Of a stretch of DNA of 64,000 nt, positions 25,013-33,595 are shown piece by piece; the first letter of the stretch is position 1, and each line of letters begins with the position of its first letter. Source of the stretch: Chitinophaga sp. 180180018-3 (lineage in GTDB: Bacteria; Bacteroidota; Bacteroidia; Chitinophagales; Chitinophagaceae); assembly GCF_037893185.1 (NCBI RefSeq), contig NZ_CP140772.1, positions 558,001-622,000 of the forward strand, written 5' to 3'. The notes beneath the pieces are model-generated. The model searched no databases. It was not told the origin of the DNA and was given only the letters and a program-made list of their open reading frames with translations. The position numbers and the translations under genes are program-made.

Positions 25013-25852
25013 TCAGGCATAACGCGCCACAAAAAGAGGTATCTCCAGTTCTTCAAGCAGTATGTCTGCCATTCCGGGATAGAACCAATGGGAAAGCCTG
25101 CTGCGGCTATGAGAGCCGGTGACCACCATCGCGCCTGGTTTTTCTTCTCTCAGGCGTTCCGGGATATCTGTAGGTGCAAGACCCTTTAGAACAGTAAAAG
25201 CAGCATGAGGATAATGACGCCTCATAAATTCCTTCATCAGTTTTCCGTCGGGCACGTGAAGTGAGCCTACAGGGCTTTTCACTGTTATCACTTCTATTGG
25301 TAAACTTTTGAAAGATGGAAGAACATATTCGAGCATTCTTATTGCATGTACGGATGCTGGAGAACCGTCATAAAGAATGATCACTTTATTGATCGGACGA
25401 AATACGGATGGAACCAGCATCATGGGGCATGCCGCTTTGGTCAGCAATTGTTGTATAAAAGGAGACGGAGATTTCTTTTCAATGCGGTTAAATGATTCGT
25501 GACTGTCGATGATTACCAGATCCGCAAATATGCTCTCATGTATAAGCGCATCAATAGCAATATCCTTATCTTCATGCAGGGAATAATTTACCTTAGCCTG
25601 CTGACATGCTGTTTCAAACCGCAGCGCGCCATCTGCCCTGGTTTTCCTGTCTTTCTCTGAAAATCTCCTTATTCTTTCATTAGAAACTTTAGCCTCATCA
25701 ACCAACTCAGAAAGTTTATAACTTCTGTAGGTGATATCATTCAAAAATACACCCACGAGATGAGCACTTTCCTCTCTAACAATAGAAAGCGCGTATTCAA
25801 CAGTGGAAGAGGAATACCTGAGACCATCGATGGTGGCAAGGATCTTTTTCAT
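25013..25852 (-). CDS. Tandem universal stress protein
   Basis: A 279-residue tandem UspA-type protein, the most diverged of the four in the island. N-terminal KKILATIDGLRYSSSTVEYAL is a good USP first strand and helix. In the C-terminal domain the nucleotide loop reads VVTGSHSRSRLSHWF, so the second Gly is replaced by Ser and ATP binding is doubtful. Its ATG overlaps the stop of the upstream membrane-protein gene (ATGA, 25849-25852), so the two are translationally coupled and controlled by the paired sites at 26425-26458. Confidence 0.87.
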   Translation of the reverse strand: MKKILATIDGLRYSSSTVEYALSIVREESAHLVGVFLNDITYRSYKLSELVDEAKVSNERIRRFSEKDRKTRADGALRFETACQQAKVNYSLHEDKDIAIDALIHESIFADLVIIDSHESFNRIEKKSPSPFIQQLLTKAACPMMLVPSVFRPINKVIILYDGSPASVHAIRMLEYVLPSFKSLPIEVITVKSPVGSLHVPDGKLMKEFMRRHYPHAAFTVLKGLAPTDIPERLREEKPGAMVVTGSHSRSRLSHWFYPGMADILLEELEIPLFVARYA

Positions 25853-26352
25853 AAAATTTTGTTGAATTGATGATGAAATAGATGCAGCATAGGGGCGTCA
25901 GACAATTTTTTTACTTTGAATAACAGTATAATGCAGGATGCTATCTGCATTCCCATTGCCGGGATAATCAGCCCTTTACTGTCGCCAAAAGGAATCAATG
26001 CCAGGAAAATCGCTGCTGCAACAAGTCCCGCGCTCAATACCCATCCCCTGCCCGCAATCAATAAACCGGTTACCAGCTGGTAAAACGCCACAAATAATAA
26101 CAACAGGGAAATACTATCGCGGAAAGCTCCATAGATAAACTGAACACCGTACACATAGAAACGTGAATAACTATTATCCCCAAATGAGCCGGGATGCCTG
26201 AGTACGGTAACCAGATTCACGATTCCTGCTGTAGTGAAAAGAAGAAAGATAGCCAGCCGCGCAATGCGTGGGTAAAAAATGGATGCTGCAAATACCAGCA
26301 GCCCAACTACGTTGGCTATCAGATAGGCATTGGAAGAAATACCGGTATCCAT
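25849..26352 (-). CDS. Membrane protein of unknown function coupled to a USP
   Basis: A 167-residue protein with about five membrane segments (residues about 10-28, 32-48, 76-98, 105-122 and 128-145) and a short basic C-terminus. No catalytic motif. The general layout is like small DoxX-type or vitamin-K/quinone-related membrane proteins, but assignment is not possible. It is the first gene of a two-gene operon with the downstream USP (4-base overlap). The promoter carries two TGA-N6-TCA sites and a TAATTTTA box, with a predicted leader of about 37 bases. Confidence 0.6.
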   Translation of the reverse strand: MDTGISSNAYLIANVVGLLVFAASIFYPRIARLAIFLLFTTAGIVNLVTVLRHPGSFGDNSYSRFYVYGVQFIYGAFRDSISLLLLFVAFYQLVTGLLIAGRGWVLSAGLVAAAIFLALIPFGDSKGLIIPAMGMQIASCIILLFKVKKLSDAPMLHLFHHQFNKIL

Positions 26353-26393
26353 AATAAGCTATTTTATAAGGTTATTAAGATCTGTATACATGT

Positions 26394-26458
26394 TAAAATT
26401 AGTGATACGCAAAAGGCTGGATAATGACATCCGTCAATTTTTTCGCTGATCTGAATCA
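26394..26458 (-). promoter_or_regulatory. Stress-regulon promoter of membrane protein-USP operon
   Basis: On the minus strand the proximal site TGACATCCGTCA (26425-26436) lies 24 bp upstream of the box TAATTTTA (26401 down to 26394). TGATCTGAATCA (26447-26458) is 22 bp further upstream. The arrangement equals the other island promoters. Confidence 0.7.
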
Positions 26459-26546
26459 TGATCATTACGGATGATCGGGAATCTGAAAAAACAGGCAATA
26501 ATTATTCTAGCTTCAAAAAATAAATAAGAATATTCCAAACTAACCC

Positions 26547-26554
26547 TATATTTG
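26547..26554 (+). promoter_or_regulatory. -7 box for the susC operon
   Basis: TATATTTG fits TAnnTTTG exactly and would start transcription near 26559, giving the long (about 230 base) leader common for susC operons. No clear -33 TTG is present. Confidence 0.5.
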
Positions 26555-26790
26555 TTTAGTAGAACAGAATAGAACAAACCAATTATAAGTTTTCATTTTG
26601 AATTGAATATCAGCAGTATATGCCGATCGGGATTGCTTTGGAATAAGTGGAAGTATTGCTAAAATTCCACGTTATGGCAACAAATACCAGACAGATCAGT
26701 CAGCGCACAAGCCGATACTGATAACATGCTTCTTTAGGAACGATCAACCAGTTTATACCTATCATTAAAAAGAACCTTTATAACCACTTT

Positions 26791-29700
26791 ATGCTACACG
26801 TTATGCATGTAAGAATTGTTTCCAGGATGTTATGGCTGCTCCTGTTCTTTGCAGCTATCCTGACCAGTGCCTCCAATGGTTTTGCCCAGGGCAACGGCAG
26901 GATCTCCGGTACTGTCACTGATATGAAAGGGGAACCTCTCCCCGGTGTGTCGGTGAAGCTCACCGGTACTAAAACCGGAACTGTAACCGACAGTCGCGGT
27001 ACATTTGTATTAAACACCACTACCCGGGAAGGTATGCTGGAATTCAGTTTCCTGGGATTTGAAACACAATCGGTTCCCTTCTCGGGAGCAGCTCCGCTCA
27101 ACATCAAACTGCAAAGCGCTACTGCTAACGTAGATGAAGTAGTGGTGGTGGGCGCACGTATGAAGAAATCCGATCTCACGGGTGCGGTCACCAACGTGGA
27201 TTCAAAAGCACTGCTGCAACGGCCGGTAACTAACATGAATCAGGCCCTGCAAGGCAATGCTGCCGGTGTTTTCGTCAGCAACCCAACCCGCCCGAGCGAC
27301 GATGCCAGCATCAGAATTCGTGGTATCAATACCATCAACGCAGGCTCTTCCCCCATCTATGTAGTAGACGGCGTGGTGATGGAAAACAACCAGGGCGGAT
27401 TCAACGCGGTGAACGTAAACGACGTTGCTTCTGTGCAGGTGCTCAAAGATGCTTCTGCCACTGCTTTGTACGGTTCCCGCGGCGCCAACGGCGTGGTGGT
27501 GATCACCACCAAAAAAGGGCAGCGCAGAGGCGGCGATGGCCTAGTTACCTACGACAGCTGGGCCGGTTTTTCAAGCATCACGCAAATGCCGAAAACCATG
27601 AATGCCGAACAGCTGTTCGCCATGCGTATAGATGCTTACGCTAACGGCTATATGAAAGATCATCCGAACGCTGATCGTCAGACTTACATCGACACCGGAC
27701 TAATGAAAACAAATGTGGCTTTCTCTAACCAGGAATTTGATACGTACAATAAAAAGAAAAGCTTCAACTGGCTGGATCAGGTAACCCGCACAGGTTTCCA
27801 GCAAAACCACGCGTTGAGCTTCTCCGGCGGATCCGACAGAGGAACATTTTACCTGAGCGCAGGTTATGCAGGTATCAAAGGTGTGGTGGAAAAAACAAGA
27901 CAGGATAAATACACCGGCCGCTTCAATGCCGACTACAACGTGAAGAAATGGCTCAAAGTAGGTACCAACACCGGTTTTACCCGTACGAATGATAACATGC
28001 CTTCCGACGATGTGTATGGCAAAGCACTTAACGCCAATCCACTACTGGATTATGCGCCGTATAAAGATCCTGCAACCCGCTATACGTACGACTATCTCAC
28101 GATCTATTACCGGTCGCACGGGGAACAGAACAACAACGACTTCAACCCGTTCAACTCACTGCTGATCCAACGCAACCGTACCCGTAACCGCGTCACGTCT
28201 TCCAACTACCTCGACATTACTCCTATAAAAGGACTGGATTTCCGTTCGAGCTATTCACTGGATTACGGCGCACAGGAATGGTTTGAGTTTACTCCTCATA
28301 ACATACAGGAAGCGATCCGCCATTACAACGGCGATGCACGCGCTAAACACGAAAGATGGAGCGATACTTACTGGCAGTGGGATAACACCATTACTTACAA
28401 TACCACTATTGCCAGCGATCATAAACTCACTGCACTCGTTGGTTCCAGCTCCAGCAAACGCAGATCGAATTACACATTGGCCCAGGGCGATCGTTTCGCC
28501 AGCGACGATCTGTCTTACTATGATCTGGGCGGCGCTGCTGCTGTGGAGAAATCAGTGTTGGGATCTGATTTCTACGCGTATTCACTACTTTCTTTTCTGG
28601 GCCGTGTGAACTACAGTTACAAAGACAAATACTTCCTCACTGCCACGGCGCGTTACGATGGGTCGTCCCGCTTCGCACAGGGCCATCGTTGGGGAGTGTT
28701 CCCTTCTGTATCTGCCGCCTGGAATATTACCAATGAAGATTTTATGAAGAATACTGATCTGTTCAGTCAGTTGAAACTTCGTGTAGGCTATGGCGTTGTG
28801 GGTAATCAGGATATTAGCAACTACGCCTATCAGACACTCTACGGCTCTAAGGTTAATAACGGTAATGCACTTATCGCAAATGATGGTCGTCGCGGAAACC
28901 CGGATATCACCTGGGAAAAGCAGAAGCAAAGCAACATCGGGCTGGATATGGGTTTCTTCAGGTCAAGACTTAATGTTACTGCCGACTTCTTTTATATCAA
29001 TAATGATAACCTCCTGCTGAACCGCTCCCTGGCTACTACGAGCGGATATACACAGGAATGGGAAAACATCGGCCGCGTGAACAACAAGGGAATGGAATTC
29101 TCCGTAACCGGCGAGATCATACAGAAGAAAGATTTCAACTGGTCTGTTTCCGGGAACATTTCATTCGATAAGAACACGGTGAAAAAGCTGTATGGCAACG
29201 CCACCGCGTTATACAATGTCAATGAGAATGTGATCCAGCGTGAAGGGAATATTTTCCTTGGCCAATCGTTACACACCATTTATACACTTCGCTCCGGTGG
29301 AATTGCACAGGAGTCGAACCGCGCTGAATGGGAGCACCTGACATACAACGGGAAAACCGTAAACCTGGGCGATCTGTTCGCAAAAGATATCTCCGGCCCC
29401 AATGGCAAACCCGATGGCGTTGTAGATCAGAACGACAAGGTTATTGTAGCTAAGGAAGATCCCAAATTCTATGGCGGATTCTCTACTAATTTCTCTTACA
29501 AAGCTTTTTCGCTGAGCGCGATGTTTACCTATTCCTATGGTGCGAAAAAAATCAGCAGCTACTACGAAGGTCTGATCAACAGCATTGGCGAAAGTATGGC
29601 ATCCACTGATCTGCTCAACCGCTGGACACCGCAGCATACCAACACCAACATTCCGCGTGTGATTGCTAATACCAGCTACAACCGCTATAATCCTTCTGAC

Positions 29701-29931
29701 CTGGATTATTCCATTCAGGATGCATCTTTCCTCAGGCTGGCCTCACTCACACTTTCCTATACCCTGCCGGAAAAAACATTGAGTGCCTGGAAGTTCAATA
29801 ACCTGCGTTTGTATGTAACCGGTTCTAACCTGTTCTGCATTACACCGTACAAAGGATTTGACCCTGAAACAGGCGACTATGGTTATCCGCCGGTGAAAAT
29901 GTTTGTATTTGGAGTGAATGTAGGTTTTTAA
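26791..29931 (+). CDS. susC: SusC/RagA-family TonB-linked outer-membrane transporter
   Basis: A 1046-residue TonB-dependent transporter that pulls glycans bound by its SusD partner across the outer membrane. After the signal peptide (to about residue 33, FAQ) comes a carboxypeptidase-regulatory-like beta sandwich (ISGTVTDMKGEPLPGVSVKL), the TonB-box/plug entry VDEVVVVGARMKKSDLTGAV, and the plug with SusC signatures RGINTINAGSSPIYVVDGVV and SATALYGSRGANGVVVITTKKG. A 22-strand barrel ends in a C-terminal aromatic (GVNVGF). The start could also be one of two internal ATGs a few codons later. It begins the alpha-galactoside utilisation locus and is 18 bases upstream of susD. Confidence 0.96.
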   Translation: MLHVMHVRIVSRMLWLLLFFAAILTSASNGFAQGNGRISGTVTDMKGEPLPGVSVKLTGTKTGTVTDSRGTFVLNTTTREGMLEFSFLGFETQSVPFSGAAPLNIKLQSATANVDEVVVVGARMKKSDLTGAVTNVDSKALLQRPVTNMNQALQGNAAGVFVSNPTRPSDDASIRIRGINTINAGSSPIYVVDGVVMENNQGGFNAVNVNDVASVQVLKDASATALYGSRGANGVVVITTKKGQRRGGDGLVTYDSWAGFSSITQMPKTMNAEQLFAMRIDAYANGYMKDHPNADRQTYIDTGLMKTNVAFSNQEFDTYNKKKSFNWLDQVTRTGFQQNHALSFSGGSDRGTFYLSAGYAGIKGVVEKTRQDKYTGRFNADYNVKKWLKVGTNTGFTRTNDNMPSDDVYGKALNANPLLDYAPYKDPATRYTYDYLTIYYRSHGEQNNNDFNPFNSLLIQRNRTRNRVTSSNYLDITPIKGLDFRSSYSLDYGAQEWFEFTPHNIQEAIRHYNGDARAKHERWSDTYWQWDNTITYNTTIASDHKLTALVGSSSSKRRSNYTLAQGDRFASDDLSYYDLGGAAAVEKSVLGSDFYAYSLLSFLGRVNYSYKDKYFLTATARYDGSSRFAQGHRWGVFPSVSAAWNITNEDFMKNTDLFSQLKLRVGYGVVGNQDISNYAYQTLYGSKVNNGNALIANDGRRGNPDITWEKQKQSNIGLDMGFFRSRLNVTADFFYINNDNLLLNRSLATTSGYTQEWENIGRVNNKGMEFSVTGEIIQKKDFNWSVSGNISFDKNTVKKLYGNATALYNVNENVIQREGNIFLGQSLHTIYTLRSGGIAQESNRAEWEHLTYNGKTVNLGDLFAKDISGPNGKPDGVVDQNDKVIVAKEDPKFYGGFSTNFSYKAFSLSAMFTYSYGAKKISSYYEGLINSIGESMASTDLLNRWTPQHTNTNIPRVIANTSYNRYNPSDLDYSIQDASFLRLASLTLSYTLPEKTLSAWKFNNLRLYVTGSNLFCITPYKGFDPETGDYGYPPVKMFVFGVNVGF

Positions 29932-29949
29932 ACATCAATTGTAAAAATT

Positions 29950-31512
29950 ATGAAACGTACTATATCATGGATGCTGGTAGCCGGATTGGTGACGCTCTCT
30001 GCTTCCTGCAAAAAATTCCTGGACGAAACGAGCATGACTAAGCTCGATGAAAATAAAGTATACTCCGATTTGGACCTGGTAGAATCAAGTCTTAAAGGTA
30101 TTTATGCAAACTGGAAAGCTGTTCGGACCGATGAACAAGGCCTGATCATGATGATGGGGACCGATGAAACACAACAGGGCGCCTTTCAGATGAAGAGCGA
30201 TCCTGCAAAAGGAGGACTGGACCGCTACGATGCAAACCTGAACGCTACCCTGAATCATATAGCCAATCAGTGGAACATCCGCTGGCCGCTGGTGAATGAA
30301 GCCGCTAAAATTGTTCGCGGACTTGAGAAAAAGAATGCCGCAGCTGGTTCCCGTGAAGCTAAGTTGCTGGGCGAAGCTTCCTTTGTACGCGGCTTCGTCG
30401 ATTTCCAGCTGGCAATGTACTGGGGAGAAATACCTATCCGTGATCTGGACCGCGAAGCTGAACTGGGCTTCCGGCGTCAGCCACTGAAAGATGTCTGGAC
30501 TTTTATCATAGCAGATCTTCAGCGCGCAGCCGACAACTGCCCGAAAACAAATGAACCTGGCAGAGCTACTTCCGGCGCCGCGTGGGCGATGCTGGGGAAA
30601 GCGTATATGTCGGCCCCGGTATCCACCGGCCTGCGCGACTTCTCCAAAGCCGCTGCCTGCTTCGAAAAAATGATGGGCGATTATTCCCTCGTTCCTTACA
30701 AAGATCTTTGGGACTATACCAAAATTAATACACCCGAATCCATCCTGGAATTTCAGTTCACCCAGGTTTATCCGAATAACAATAAACTGCAGTTCCAGAT
30801 AGGCTCACGCGCTGTACAGGCATTCTTCGGAGATGGATGTTACTACTCCGGTTACGATAAAATTGTACCAACTCAATATGCATATTCGGCTGTTGATAGT
30901 GGCGGCGTCTGGGAACCGGGCGATCTGCGCAGGACTGAAAGCATTCGCTATGATTTTACTTATTATGGTACAACCCCCACGCTGGATCCCATCAACTGGG
31001 AAGACCTCGGAAATGACTATGATGAACTGAAGCCACATGTGAAGAAATATGAAGATTTCCGCACGGACAAGCACACCGACTTTAAGATCAATAACATGTG
31101 GAACTCCGGCAAAAACATACCCGTGTTACGCCTCGGAGACATCAAATTATGCTACGCCGAATGTCTGAATGAGCTAAATCGTACAGCCGATGCCGTGAGT
31201 GTAGTCAACGAAGTACGTACACGGGCCTGGGGTGGCTCGCTACCCAGTGATAAACGTTGGACGACCATGACGCAGGATGCTTTCCGTACGGCCATCATGG
31301 ATGAACGTATCCGCGAGCTGTTCGCCGAAGACTGGCGCCGCATCGACCTGATCCGGACAGGTAAGTTTCTGCAGCTGGTGAAGGCACGCAATAAATGGAC
31401 AAAACAGTCAGGTACCCTACAGGATTTCAATACGATATTCCCGATTCCGGATACCGAAATGAAGCTAAACGGAGATATCAAACCATCCGATCAAAACCCC
31501 GGTTATAATTAG
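29950..31512 (+). CDS. susD: SusD/RagB-family glycan-binding lipoprotein
   Basis: A 520-residue surface lipoprotein with lipobox LSASC at residues 18-22. TPR-like helical SusD fold, with the typical early EAAKIVRGLE/ AKLLGEASFVRGFVDFQLAMYWGEIP segment, the middle RATSGAAWAMLGKAYM segment, and the conserved C-terminal block (DERIRELFAEDWRRIDLIRTGKF, then FPIPDTEMKLN and NPGY). It holds the oligosaccharide and forms the lid on the SusC transporter. A strong terminator follows directly, so expression of the downstream glycosidases may be lower or separately initiated. Confidence 0.95.
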   Translation: MKRTISWMLVAGLVTLSASCKKFLDETSMTKLDENKVYSDLDLVESSLKGIYANWKAVRTDEQGLIMMMGTDETQQGAFQMKSDPAKGGLDRYDANLNATLNHIANQWNIRWPLVNEAAKIVRGLEKKNAAAGSREAKLLGEASFVRGFVDFQLAMYWGEIPIRDLDREAELGFRRQPLKDVWTFIIADLQRAADNCPKTNEPGRATSGAAWAMLGKAYMSAPVSTGLRDFSKAAACFEKMMGDYSLVPYKDLWDYTKINTPESILEFQFTQVYPNNNKLQFQIGSRAVQAFFGDGCYYSGYDKIVPTQYAYSAVDSGGVWEPGDLRRTESIRYDFTYYGTTPTLDPINWEDLGNDYDELKPHVKKYEDFRTDKHTDFKINNMWNSGKNIPVLRLGDIKLCYAECLNELNRTADAVSVVNEVRTRAWGGSLPSDKRWTTMTQDAFRTAIMDERIRELFAEDWRRIDLIRTGKFLQLVKARNKWTKQSGTLQDFNTIFPIPDTEMKLNGDIKPSDQNPGYN

Positions 31513-31524
31513 TCGAAATAAATA

Positions 31525-31567
31525 AAGCAGGCCGTTGTATCTTACACGGCCTGCTTCCTGATTTTTT
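31525..31567 (+). terminator. Terminator between susD and glycosidase genes
   Basis: An 11-bp stem (31525-31535 with 31546-31556), 10-base loop and six Ts at 31562-31567. The T tract touches the ATG of the next gene at 31568, so it probably works as an attenuator inside the locus. Confidence 0.8.
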
Positions 31568-33574
31568 ATGAAGAAGATGATATTACAAGGGGCCTCTCAT
31601 ATGTTGATGACAGTGGCCATGTTCTTATTATTCAATACAGTCCGTGCGGTAACACCCGCCGGCTGGAAAATTGTGTACGATAAGTCCACCAGGTCCCTGC
31701 ACCTGACAAGATCGGCCGGGAAGGCAGACCTTCAGCTGTATGCCTCCTGGAAATGGAACGGACGGCTGATCACCACTAAAGACTACCGCCAGGTTACTCA
31801 AACTGTAAAACCGCGGCACGACGCCTTTGGCAATGGAACGATCCTGCAGGTTACCTACCGGGATGAGCAGCTGCCAACCCTGGTGCAGTCGTTCTACCAA
31901 TACCCCGGAAAAGATTACCTGCTCACCGACTTCTCGCTGGAAGCTTCCTCCGGTAATATCTCCTCCGGTTATATGGCTCCGGTGAATCTCAGCAATATGA
32001 CGCAGATGCTGAATGCCGGCGATATCCGCGCACTGTTCATCCCTTTCGATAACGATAAATGGATCCGTTTTCAATCCCATCCACTGGATTTCAATTCCCT
32101 CACCAGTTACGAAGCTACAGCTGTTTTCGATGCAGGTAGCCGTAAAGGACTGGTAGTCGGATCCGTAGAACACGACTTTTGGAAATCGGCCGTGATCATG
32201 AACCGAACTGATAACGGAAAAGCCTATACGCTTACCTGTTACGGCGGCGTGGCCGATTCCACTACCCGCGATCTGCTGCCTCATGGCGCCCGCGAAGGAC
32301 ACGTTATCAAATCCCCGAAAGTAATGCTGGGTGTTTTCGACGATTGGCGCAATGGTATGGACGCATACGGACAGGCTAATGGAACCATCGCTCCCCGCCG
32401 GCCCTGGAAGAAAGCAGTGCCCTTTGGCTGGAACAGCTGGGGCGTGTTACAGTTCGGAATCAACTATCAGAAAGCGCTGGAAGTATCAGACTTCTTTAAA
32501 GAAAACCTGCAGCCGCAACATTTTGTAAACAGCAATGGGGAAGTAGTGATAGGACTGGATTCCGGCTGGGATAGTTTCACAGAAGAACAACTGAAAAATT
32601 TCGTAAAACATTGTAAAGCCAACGGCCAGATGGCCGGCATCTACTGGACGCCTTTCACCGATTGGGGCAAGCATCCCGACGCCGCAATAAAAGAAGCACC
32701 GCAATATAAATTCAGGGATGTTTATCTTTATGCCAATGGCAAACCGCAGGATCTGGACGGCGCCTATGCGATAGACCCTACTCACCCCGCGATAGAACAG
32801 CGTATGCAGAAAATAGCTGAGCTTTTCCACCGTTGCGGTTTCCAGTATGTGAAAATGGATTTCATGGCGCATGGAGCAATTAATGCCGACAAATGGTATA
32901 ATCCCCATATAAAGTCAGGGATTGAAGCCTATAACTATGGGATGCAGTTACTGGATAAATACTTCGGGGATATGTATATTAATCTTTCCATAGCCCCCAT
33001 CTTCCCGGCCCAATATGCGCAATCGCGTCGTATTGCCTGTGATGCCTGGAATAAGATCAGGGATACGGAATATACGCTGAACGCAGTATCATATGGTTGG
33101 TGGATTACCAATATATACCGCTTTAATGATGCTGATCATGTGGTGTTACAGCAGGCATCAGAAGGAGAGAACCGCGCAAGAGTAACATCTGCCGTTATTA
33201 CCGGGTTGTTCATTACTGGTGATGATTTTAGTAAAGGTGGAAGTGAAGAAGGGAAAACCAAAGCACGCAATTATCTGACCAATGCAGAAGTGAATGCAGC
33301 GGCGATGGGCCGGAGTTTCCGCCCGGTGGAAGGAAACGGTCGGCGTTCGGAAGATCAGTTTACACTTCAGGATGCGGATGGAAATGTATATTATGCAGTG
33401 TTCAATTATACAGATGCAGATCGCACTATACTGCTGCCAATGGAAAGACTGGGCCTGGATCCCCATGGACGTTATAACATCAGGGATCTCTGGTCGCACG
33501 CCAACATCAGCGCCACCCAAACCCTCAGCATTCCGGCAAAGGATGTGAGATTTTTGAAGATCAGCAATAAATAA
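31568..33574 (+). CDS. GH27-like alpha-galactosidase (clan GH-D)
   Basis: A 668-residue secreted enzyme with a signal peptide (about 1-27), an N-terminal beta-sandwich to about residue 280, then the GH-D barrel opened by PFGWNSWG. The strand KMDF (D431) carries the predicted nucleophile, and ACDAW (D492) is the candidate acid/base. These fit GH27/GH36-type retaining alpha-galactosidases, but the GH36 DDGW element is altered to SGWDS, so the subfamily is uncertain. It probably cleaves terminal alpha-galactose from the glycan brought in by SusC/D. The next gene starts 22 bases downstream and is a GH36 enzyme. Confidence 0.82.
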   Translation: MKKMILQGASHMLMTVAMFLLFNTVRAVTPAGWKIVYDKSTRSLHLTRSAGKADLQLYASWKWNGRLITTKDYRQVTQTVKPRHDAFGNGTILQVTYRDEQLPTLVQSFYQYPGKDYLLTDFSLEASSGNISSGYMAPVNLSNMTQMLNAGDIRALFIPFDNDKWIRFQSHPLDFNSLTSYEATAVFDAGSRKGLVVGSVEHDFWKSAVIMNRTDNGKAYTLTCYGGVADSTTRDLLPHGAREGHVIKSPKVMLGVFDDWRNGMDAYGQANGTIAPRRPWKKAVPFGWNSWGVLQFGINYQKALEVSDFFKENLQPQHFVNSNGEVVIGLDSGWDSFTEEQLKNFVKHCKANGQMAGIYWTPFTDWGKHPDAAIKEAPQYKFRDVYLYANGKPQDLDGAYAIDPTHPAIEQRMQKIAELFHRCGFQYVKMDFMAHGAINADKWYNPHIKSGIEAYNYGMQLLDKYFGDMYINLSIAPIFPAQYAQSRRIACDAWNKIRDTEYTLNAVSYGWWITNIYRFNDADHVVLQQASEGENRARVTSAVITGLFITGDDFSKGGSEEGKTKARNYLTNAEVNAAAMGRSFRPVEGNGRRSEDQFTLQDADGNVYYAVFNYTDADRTILLPMERLGLDPHGRYNIRDLWSHANISATQTLSIPAKDVRFLKISNK

Positions 33575-33595
33575 GTGATATAATAAATTCAATCC

